Under the pieces are notes generated by a model. It had not been told where the DNA came from. It worked only from the letters and a program-made list of their open reading frames with translations, and made no database searches. A stretch of DNA of 32,431 nucleotides. Source: Planctomycetota bacterium. GTDB lineage: Bacteria > Planctomycetota > UBA1135 > UBA2386. The stretch spans positions 1 through 32,431 of the forward strand of contig JACRLW010000054.1 in the NCBI GenBank assembly GCA_016235155.1. Reading direction: 5' to 3'. A program made the translations under genes and the position numbers. Below are positions 26,263-32,431 of this stretch, piece by piece. How positions within the stretch are numbered: the stretch's first letter is position 1; each line of letters starts with the position of its first letter.

Positions 26263-27554
26263 GGCTTCGCTCCTGCGCACTCGCTCGCGGCGTCGAGGAA
26301 CCAGCCCTTGTCGGTCGCATGGGGGAACGCGTCCTCGACCTTCACGCGTCCTTCGCCGACCAGTCGCAGCAGCGCGACGTCCATCGAGTGGCCGCACGCG
26401 GCGGACTCGACGCGCAGCAACGATCCGATGCGTCGCACGGCGCCGGAGCGCACGACGTCGCGCACGGTGTCGTCGAAGCGCAGGAACTCGGTCGCGACCA
26501 CGAGCCCGCTCGCGTCGGCGATCGGCACGACCTGCACGCCGAGGATCGCGACGCAGGTCGCGGCGAGCACCGCGCGCGCACGGTCCTGTTCGTGCGGGGG
26601 ACACAGCGACAGGATCCGCAGGATCGCTTCGGTGGCGCTCCGTGCGCGCACGCAGGCGACGACCAGTCCGGCGTGTTCCGCGGCGTGCAACACGAGCTGG
26701 ACCGACGGTCCGTCGAGTTCGCCGACGAACATCGCGTCGGGTTCCTCGCGCAACGCGGCGCGCAGCGCGTCGTCGAGTCGGCGCGTGTGCGTGCCGATCG
26801 CGCGCCGCGTGACCATCGAGCCGGCGCGCGACGTGGGGTATTCGAAGCAACGGTCGAGCACGTGCACGGATCGGCCGGGCGCCGCCGACGCCTCGTGGAG
26901 CATGCTCGCGAACGTCTCGGTGACCCCGGAGCCGTGCTCGCCCGCGATCAGCACGAGCCCTCGACCGCCGCGCATCACCTCGACGAGCGACGCGTCGAGA
27001 CCGCAGTCCGCCGGAGTGCGCAGTTCGAGAGGGTGGAGGCGGACGGCGACGCCGAGTCCGTCCAGGTGACGGAAGGCGGTCACGCGCCCACGCGCGGGCG
27101 TCGCCTTGGGAAGGGCACGCGTCAACGCGCCGCGTTGCGCGATGCGTTCGAGGGCGTCGTGGCCGAGCTGCGTCCGCACGAAGTCCCAGATCTCGGGGCC
27201 GGATGTCGGATCGTTGGTCAAACGCCGCAACGATCCGCCGATGCGGACCATCGGCGGGCGGCCTTCGCCGAGCACGAGGTCGTTCGCTCCGGTGTCGATC
27301 GCCGCCGTCAGCAGGTTCGGTGCGTTGGTCGTCGCCTGCGGTGCCGTGACCTCGTGTTGCACCCGCCGCCGTGCTTCCTGGATGCGGAGCAGGTCCGCGA
27401 GGGCTCGCGGGGTGATGACGCCCTGCTCGACGAGGATCTGGCCGAGTGGTCGCGAGCCGCCGGTGAGAGCCTGGATCTCCAGGCACTGGCGCAAGCGTTT
27501 CTCGGGCACGAGCCGCGTCTCGAGCAGGATTGCGCCGAGCCGGGTGTCTTCCAC
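26259..27554 (-). CDS. PilT/GspE-like protein with a broken Walker A motif and GspE-N-like domain
   Basis: A 431-residue protein using the GTG at 27554, which has AGGAGG eight bases upstream; a TTG at 27608 in the same frame would add 18 residues without that site. Residues about 1-65 contain two GspE/MshEN-like repeats (TRLGAILLETRLVPEKRLRQ; RPLGQILVEQGVITPRALAD). The remainder follows the PilT fold: a PAS-like part (ANDLVLGEGRPPMVRIGGSL), then IAGEHGSGVTETFASML at the Walker A position with Val in place of the Lys. Walker B-like DAMFVGELDG follows. ATP hydrolysis is unlikely, so it is inferred to be a regulatory or hetero-hexamer partner of the next gene, to which it is coupled by ATGA. MshEN-like domains can bind c-di-GMP in other proteins. 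Confidence 0.83.
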   Translation of the reverse strand: MEDTRLGAILLETRLVPEKRLRQCLEIQALTGGSRPLGQILVEQGVITPRALADLLRIQEARRRVQHEVTAPQATTNAPNLLTAAIDTGANDLVLGEGRPPMVRIGGSLRRLTNDPTSGPEIWDFVRTQLGHDALERIAQRGALTRALPKATPARGRVTAFRHLDGLGVAVRLHPLELRTPADCGLDASLVEVMRGGRGLVLIAGEHGSGVTETFASMLHEASAAPGRSVHVLDRCFEYPTSRAGSMVTRRAIGTHTRRLDDALRAALREEPDAMFVGELDGPSVQLVLHAAEHAGLVVACVRARSATEAILRILSLCPPHEQDRARAVLAATCVAILGVQVVPIADASGLVVATEFLRFDDTVRDVVRSGAVRRIGSLLRVESAACGHSMDVALLRLVGEGRVKVEDAFPHATDKGWFLDAASECAGAKP

Positions 27555-27712
27555 GATCTCTCCCTCCTGTCCTTCGCCGACGTCCGGGCCGATCGCGGCC
27601 CACGCCAAGCAGCATCGGCGTGCGGACTCCGGCCCCTTGACCTCGCCGCAGCGATGGACGATTCGGGACGCCGCGGTCGGTCGCGAAGGACACGATCCCG
27701 CCCGGAGTCCTC

Positions 27713-30235
27713 ATGTCACGCACGCTCGTCCTCGCCACGCTCACCGTCGTGTTCCTCGGCATGGGCATCGTTCCCTGTTCGTTCCGCGGACGATCCGCGA
27801 CGTTCGATGCGTGTCATCGCGGCATCGCGCTCGGACCGGCGGCGGGCTTCGTCGAGAACCTCGGCCAGTGGCCGGACTCGCTCCGGTTCGCGGCGGCACG
27901 CGACGGCCGGTGGCTGCACGTCGTCGATGGCGCGCTCGTCGCCGGCGATCACGGACGCGCGCTGCGCTTCACGCACGGCGGCGCAGCGGCCGCAATGCAC
28001 GGCGTCGCGCCGCGGTCCTGGCGCTGCAACTTCCTGTTCGGCCCCGACCAGGCGGAGTGGGTGCGCGGTGCGCGCGCGTTCGCGAGCGTGCGGATCGACG
28101 ACGTCGCGCCCGGCATCGACCTCGTCGTGCGCGAAGCGATCGACGGCGGGGCCTTCGCCTACGACCTCGTCCTCGATCCGGGTGCGGACGCCGGCGCGCT
28201 CGAGTTCACGGTCGACGGCGCGTCGCGCATCACGGTGGACGACGCGAGCGGTGAGCTGGTGCTCGACGTGTCCGGTTCGACGTTGCGGCAGTCCGCTCCG
28301 ATCGCGTGGTCGCTCGACGCCGGCGGCGCCCGCGTTCCGCTCGTCTGCCGCTTCGAGCTTCGCGCCGCGGATCGCTTCGGCTTCCTCGTCGGCTGCTCCG
28401 ATCCGCAGACCGCGCGCGTGATCGACCCGGATCTGCGTTGGGCAACCTGCGTCGGCGGAACGGCGATCGACGACGGCTTCGCGCTGGGCGTCGCGCGCAA
28501 CGGCGATGCCTTCGTCGCAGGCTCGACGCAGTCGCTCGACCTGGCGACGAGCGCCGGCGTCTTCGATCCGACCTACAACGGTTCGATCCCGACGCCTCGC
28601 GTCGTCGGCGACTGCTATGTCGCGCGCCTCGCCGCGAGCGACGGCCGCCTGCTGTGGATCAGCTACCTCGGCGGCGTCGAGAACGACCGGCTCGTCGCCT
28701 GCGACGCCATCGGCGACGACCCGATCCTCACCGGCTGGACGACGTCGCTCGACTTCCCGGTGACGCCGCTCGCCTTCGACACGTCGCACAACGGCACGGG
28801 CGACGGCTACGTCTACTCGGGCGGCGATGTGTTCGTGACGCGCGTGACCGCCGACGGCACGAACCTCGTGTGGAGCAGCTTCCTCGGCGGAGCGATGCTC
28901 GAGTACCCGACGTCGATGGCCGTGCTTCAGAACGGCGAGGTCGCGGTGAGCGGGCACGTGCACAGCACGAACTTCCCGACGACGCCGGGCGCGTACTCGT
29001 CCGCACGCCGCGCGTTCAGCGACGCCTTCGTGACGCGCTTCGCGGCGGACGGCTCCGCACTGCTCGGCTCGACCTACTTCGGCGGCGCCGACGGCGAGGA
29101 GTACCCCTTCGCGATGGCCTTCGATCCGCAAGGTGGAATGGTGATCGCCGGTGCGACGGACTCGAACGACCTGCCGGTGACCCCGGGCGCGTGGGACACG
29201 ACCTTCAACGGCGGCTCGCTGCACTTCGCCGATGGTTTCGTGGCGCGCTTCGATCCGACGGCGTCGACGCTGACCTGGTCGACCTACCTCGGCACGCCGT
29301 CGAACGAGTACCCGCGCGGCATCGCGATGGAGAGCGACGGTTCGATGACGCTCACCGGCGCGATCGACGGCCCCGGACTGCCGGTCTCGCAGAACGCGTT
29401 CGACCCGACGCACTCGGGCGGCTTCGACGGTTTCGCATGGCGCCTCTCGGCCGACGGCAGCGCGACCCTGTCCGCGACCTACGTCGGCGGAAGTGCCGAC
29501 GACATCTTCGAGCGCTGCGCGCCGCTCGGCGGCGGGCGCGTCGCGATCAGCGGGAGCACGCTGTCCGCCGATGCGCCGCGGACGCGAGGTGCACTGCTGT
29601 CCTCGCCGCTCGGCGCGAACGACGGTTGGCTGGTCGTGCTGTCGAGCGACGCGTCGTCGGTCGACTACGCGACCCTGATCGGCGGGCGCTTCGGCGACCG
29701 CGGGCTCGACGTGCGGCAGGCCCCCGACGGCGCTCTCGTCACCGCGGGCACGAACTACTCGCCCGACTACGCGACGACCCCCGGCACACAGACCTACCGA
29801 GGCGGCGGCGACGCCTACTGCCAGGCGCTCGCCGCGTTGCCGCTCGGTGTCTCGCGTCACGGCGCACCGTCGGGCGCGTGCGCGCGGGGCGCTCGCGTGA
29901 TGGCACGCTCGGGTCCGTTCGTCGGCGAGCCGCGCTTCGAACTCAGCGCCGGCGACGTTCCCACGGCGAGCCCGGCCCTCGCACTGGTCGCGCTCGGCGT
30001 GCTCGCCGCGCCGCTGCCGCTTCTCGGCATCGACGTCTGGGTCGACCCGAACTCGCTCGTCGTGTCCACGCCGGTCCTCGTCGACGCGCGCGCCTGCGCG
30101 CACCTGCCGCTCGCGGTGCCGGCGACATCGGGGCTCGCCGGTGCGACGATCGCCGTGCAGTTCGCATGGCTCGATGCGTGCCCCGGCTACGTGCTCGGCG
30201 CGTCGGACGCCGTGCGCGTCGTGATCCAACTCTGA
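27713..30235 (+). CDS. Secreted SBBP-repeat beta-propeller protein
   Basis: An 840-residue exported protein: signal peptide at residues 1-23, then GFVENLGQWPDSLRFAAARD, the opening of the domain that precedes SBBP repeats in many surface proteins. From about residue 240 to 710, seven or so repeats each hold a YLGG or YFGG-type strand, a VAGxT strand and a PGAWDTTFNG-type turn (SAGVFDPTYNG, TPLAFDTSHNG, TPGAYSS, TPGAWDTTFNG, QNAFDPTHSGG). The last 130 residues (GAPSGACARGARVMARSG onwards) form a Cys-containing module frequent at planctomycete C-termini. GGAG lies seven bases before the ATG. The role is probably structural or adhesive at the surface; no enzyme motif was seen. One base separates it from the next gene. 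Confidence 0.88.
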   Translation: MSRTLVLATLTVVFLGMGIVPCSFRGRSATFDACHRGIALGPAAGFVENLGQWPDSLRFAAARDGRWLHVVDGALVAGDHGRALRFTHGGAAAAMHGVAPRSWRCNFLFGPDQAEWVRGARAFASVRIDDVAPGIDLVVREAIDGGAFAYDLVLDPGADAGALEFTVDGASRITVDDASGELVLDVSGSTLRQSAPIAWSLDAGGARVPLVCRFELRAADRFGFLVGCSDPQTARVIDPDLRWATCVGGTAIDDGFALGVARNGDAFVAGSTQSLDLATSAGVFDPTYNGSIPTPRVVGDCYVARLAASDGRLLWISYLGGVENDRLVACDAIGDDPILTGWTTSLDFPVTPLAFDTSHNGTGDGYVYSGGDVFVTRVTADGTNLVWSSFLGGAMLEYPTSMAVLQNGEVAVSGHVHSTNFPTTPGAYSSARRAFSDAFVTRFAADGSALLGSTYFGGADGEEYPFAMAFDPQGGMVIAGATDSNDLPVTPGAWDTTFNGGSLHFADGFVARFDPTASTLTWSTYLGTPSNEYPRGIAMESDGSMTLTGAIDGPGLPVSQNAFDPTHSGGFDGFAWRLSADGSATLSATYVGGSADDIFERCAPLGGGRVAISGSTLSADAPRTRGALLSSPLGANDGWLVVLSSDASSVDYATLIGGRFGDRGLDVRQAPDGALVTAGTNYSPDYATTPGTQTYRGGGDAYCQALAALPLGVSRHGAPSGACARGARVMARSGPFVGEPRFELSAGDVPTASPALALVALGVLAAPLPLLGIDVWVDPNSLVVSTPVLVDARACAHLPLAVPATSGLAGATIAVQFAWLDACPGYVLGASDAVRVVIQL

Positions 30236-30236
30236 G

Positions 30237-31952
30237 ATGCGCACCCTTCTCTCCGCCGTTGCGGTCATCCTGTCGATCGGCGCGGCGCAGGGTCAAGGCG
30301 GCGCGAAGAAGGGCGTGACCTGCCCGGTCGATCTCGACGACGTCAAGGCACTCGGCGCCGCGCAAGCCGCGATCAACATCCAGCCGACGCACGCCTTCCT
30401 GCCGGCGACCGCTCCCGACCCGGCGACCGGGTTCGTGCTCGAGGTCGACGGCGTGCGCCTGCGCTTCGATCCGCGCTGGGTCGCGCAGCTCGACACCGAG
30501 GTGAGCAGGCTCACGTCGCTTGGCGTCCACGTGATCGCGATCGTCACCTGCGCGATCCCGCCCGGCGCGGACAACCGGCATCCGTTGGTGCACGAGCGCT
30601 GCGACGTCGTGCGAGCTCCGAATCACCTGACTGCGTTCCGCGTGAACGACGCCGCGGGCACCGCCCACTTCACCGGCTTCCTCCGCTTCTGCGCCTCGCG
30701 ATTCCCCGGCATCGCCGGCTACGTCATCGGCAACGAGATCGACGCGCACTGGCAGTGGCACAACCTCGGTGAGGCGTCCGCCGGCGACGTGATCGCGCAG
30801 CACGCGCGGGAGCTCGTGCTCGCGTGCCGCGCGCTCCACGGCGTGCGCCCCGCGCTGCGCGTGTTCACGTCGCTCACGCATTCATGGGCGCTCCCCCACG
30901 CACTCTCCCCGCGCCGCGCCCTCGCCGCGCGCAGGCTGCTTCGCGCGCTGCTCGTACACGACGAACTGCGCGCGTTGCGCTGGGACGTCGCGTACCACCC
31001 CTATCCCGAGAACCTCTTCGAGCCGCGCTTCTGGACCGACCGGACGGCCTTCCTCGCTCAGGACACGCCGAAGGTGACGCTGAAGAACCTCGAGGTCCTG
31101 CTCGACGAACTCGCGCGCGATGGACGCGGCCGGCGCGTGATCCTCTCCGAGCAGGGCTTCCACCGCCAAGACGGTGACGACGGCGACGACGTGCAAGCGG
31201 CCGCGTACGCGCTCGCGTGGCGACGCGTGGAAGCGATGGCCGGCGTCGACGCGTTCTTGCTGCACCGGCACGTCGACCACAAGAACGAGGGCGGCCTGCG
31301 CCTCGGCCTGTGGAGCTGCGACCCCGCGTCCGCCGATCCGTGCAAGCCGTTCGCGAAGCGACGCATGCACGAGGTCTTCCGCGCGGCGGGCACGCCCGCG
31401 TTCGAAGACGTCGCCCGCTTCGCGTTGCCGATCGTGGGACTCGGTTCCTGGGACGAGGTCGTCGTCCACGAGGGTCCGGTCCCGGCGCACGCACGGGAGT
31501 GGCATCCGTGGCACCGCGACGGCGAAGGGCTGGACCTGCTCGACGCCCTCGACGGCGCAGGGCTCGACGACGCGCGGCTCGACGACGCGCTCGCCTTCGA
31601 GCACCGCTTCGTCACGACCACCGACGGCATCCTGCCCGGCGTCATGCTCCATCCGAAGACGACGCGGGCGCCGGGCCGCGCCAACGTCGCGCTTCGCGCC
31701 GCCACGAAGCCCGGTCAGCTTCGCTTCGCCGTCGCCAAGCTCGGCGAGGGCGGCGACGGCGTCCGCTTCGCCGTCGAGCTCGACGGCCGCGAGCTGTGGT
31801 CGTCCGTCACCGAATCGGCGCTCCCGCAGCGCTTCACCGTCGCGATCCCCGCCTCGTCCTCAGCCCGCACGCTGAGCTTCGTCGTGCACGCGCGCGGGGA
31901 CTGCGCTTGGGACCATGCCTGCTGGCTCGCACCCCGGCTCGTCGACGGCTGA
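30237..31952 (+). CDS. Secreted DUF5722-like TIM-barrel glycosidase
   Basis: A 571-residue protein with signal peptide MRTLLSAVAVILSIGAAQG. The barrel has hallmarks I recall for DUF5722: GYVIGNEIDAHWQWHN, YHPYPENLFEPRFW, TPKVTLKNLEVLLDEL, RVILSEQGFH, and HRHVDHKNEGGLRLGLW. Glu167 in the Asn-Glu pair and Glu305 in SEQ are placed as the acid/base and nucleophile of a clan GH-A glycosidase. The last 110 residues form a beta-sandwich (VMLHPKTTRAPGRANVALRA to CAWDHACWLAPRLV) like NPCBM-type carbohydrate-binding modules. It begins one base after the SBBP-repeat gene, so they are co-transcribed. The substrate is unknown. Its last 93 bases overlap the convergent membrane gene. Confidence 0.82.
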   Translation: MRTLLSAVAVILSIGAAQGQGGAKKGVTCPVDLDDVKALGAAQAAINIQPTHAFLPATAPDPATGFVLEVDGVRLRFDPRWVAQLDTEVSRLTSLGVHVIAIVTCAIPPGADNRHPLVHERCDVVRAPNHLTAFRVNDAAGTAHFTGFLRFCASRFPGIAGYVIGNEIDAHWQWHNLGEASAGDVIAQHARELVLACRALHGVRPALRVFTSLTHSWALPHALSPRRALAARRLLRALLVHDELRALRWDVAYHPYPENLFEPRFWTDRTAFLAQDTPKVTLKNLEVLLDELARDGRGRRVILSEQGFHRQDGDDGDDVQAAAYALAWRRVEAMAGVDAFLLHRHVDHKNEGGLRLGLWSCDPASADPCKPFAKRRMHEVFRAAGTPAFEDVARFALPIVGLGSWDEVVVHEGPVPAHAREWHPWHRDGEGLDLLDALDGAGLDDARLDDALAFEHRFVTTTDGILPGVMLHPKTTRAPGRANVALRAATKPGQLRFAVAKLGEGGDGVRFAVELDGRELWSSVTESALPQRFTVAIPASSSARTLSFVVHARGDCAWDHACWLAPRLVDG

Positions 31953-32431
31953 GTCCTTCCGCCGCCAACCGACGGTCAACGCATCGAGGCAGCAGTAGAA
32001 CGCGCCCGCGGCGATCGGCGGGTTGAACGTCGCCATGCCGAACCACTCCTCGCGGGGCGCCCAGCGCCAGGTGCCGAGCGAGGTGCCGATCAGTTCCAGC
32101 ACCAGCGAGAGGAAGAACATCGTGCCGTAGAGCGCCGGAGTCGGGCCGATGCTCACGAGCAGCAGCAACACCGCGAGGAAGAGCAGGCTCTGCTGATCGC
32201 CGAGGAACAGCCAGCCCGCGAGCGTGACGGGCACCGTCGCGACGACCAGCGCGCGCCGCGTGAACGACCCGAGCGTCGCGGTCACCCACACGCCGAGCTG
32301 GAACAGCAGTGCGTGACCGGGCGGGACGTAGGGGGGGACGAAGCCGAAGCGGTACTCGTAGAGCCCCCAGGCTTCGGTCAGGAAGATCTCGCCCGCCGTC
32401 GCCCAGACCACGCAGACGACGAGAGCTCGCC
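31860..32431 (-). CDS. Multi-pass membrane protein, 3' part (start beyond window)
   Basis: The frame is open to the window's edge on the minus strand, and the first visible residues (ALVVCVVWATAGEIF) are already inside a membrane helix, so the start is outside. About six hydrophobic segments are seen, separated by WGLYEYRFGFVPPYVPPGHA and GTWRWAPREEWFGMATFNPP. Those two segments recall uncharacterised membrane proteins of Actinobacteria and other phyla. The 30-residue tail after VGWRRK is hydrophilic and is encoded in the 93 bases that overlap the glycosidase gene. Either the overlap is real or the original stop lay earlier and was lost. No function can be assigned. Confidence 0.72.
   Translation of the reverse strand, partial: RALVVCVVWATAGEIFLTEAWGLYEYRFGFVPPYVPPGHALLFQLGVWVTATLGSFTRRALVVATVPVTLAGWLFLGDQQSLLFLAVLLLLVSIGPTPALYGTMFFLSLVLELIGTSLGTWRWAPREEWFGMATFNPPIAAGAFYCCLDALTVGWRRKDSAVDEPGCEPAGMVPSAVPARVHDEAQRAG

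Noticed and set aside
27637..27665. TTGACC resembling a -35 box upstream of the SBBP-repeat gene
   Set aside because: At a 17-base spacing the -10 position reads GATTCG, which is too poor a match to call a promoter in a genome whose consensus is unknown.
27716..30268. A long minus-strand open frame opposite the SBBP-repeat gene
   Set aside because: The composition is Arg/Glu/Ala/Val-rich and low in hydrophobic order. The plus strand holds an obvious repeat protein with a signal peptide and a good ribosome binding site.

Overview
The window is a GC-rich (about 70% by eye), densely coding chromosomal stretch. It most resembles a member of the Planctomycetota. Evidence: an ECF-like sigma factor overlapping a Ser/Thr kinase with TPR-like C-terminus; tandem PilT-like ATPases; an SBBP-repeat protein with a Cys-rich C-terminal module common in planctomycete exported proteins; a type I signal peptidase with a very large insertion; and several secreted glycosidase- or esterase-like proteins. 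No tRNA, rRNA, CRISPR array, insertion sequence or replication origin was seen.

Layout. 1-2,333 (+): the 3' part of a GH38-like mannosidase gene, then a membrane-anchored hybrid histidine-kinase homologue that has lost its phosphorylation residues. 2,375-4,591 (-): a two-gene cassette, a Schlafen-type AlbA_2/HATPase protein coupled by ATGA to a ParA-type ATPase that is broken by frameshifts. 4,638-10,350 (+): a compact housekeeping operon rph-rdgB-lepA-lepB-lptB, the first three genes joined by start/stop overlaps. 10,354-14,800 (-): a large glycogen-debranching-like glycosidase followed by a lipoprotein. 14,970-16,550 (+): a B12-binding radical SAM protein. 16,551-17,080: no intact gene, but a minus-strand remnant that looks like the C-terminus of a second AlbA_2-type protein. 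17,081-21,858: a secreted thioredoxin-fold-like protein, a secreted FN3-esterase (-) and a divergent secreted TIM-barrel protein (+). 21,864-27,554 (-): a probable four-gene operon, two PilT-like ATPases, then the sigma factor and the kinase. 27,713-31,952 (+): an SBBP-repeat surface protein and a DUF5722-like glycosidase. 31,860-32,431 (-): the 3' part of a multi-pass membrane protein.

How the genes fit together. The rph-lptB block covers RNA 3' processing, nucleotide-pool cleaning, ribosome back-translocation, signal-peptide cleavage and LPS transport, which suits a diderm with active export. The flanking blocks supply exported proteins, many apparently acting on carbohydrate. The sigma/kinase/PilT block looks like a signalling and surface-machinery unit. 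One PilT-like protein has lost the Walker A lysine and the other keeps Walker A but has a changed His box.

I do not see a complete, clearly new multi-gene system. The best candidates for a second look are the AlbA_2-ParA cassette together with the separate remnant of the same family, and the PilT pair coupled to a sigma factor and kinase that share a GspE-N-like motif.
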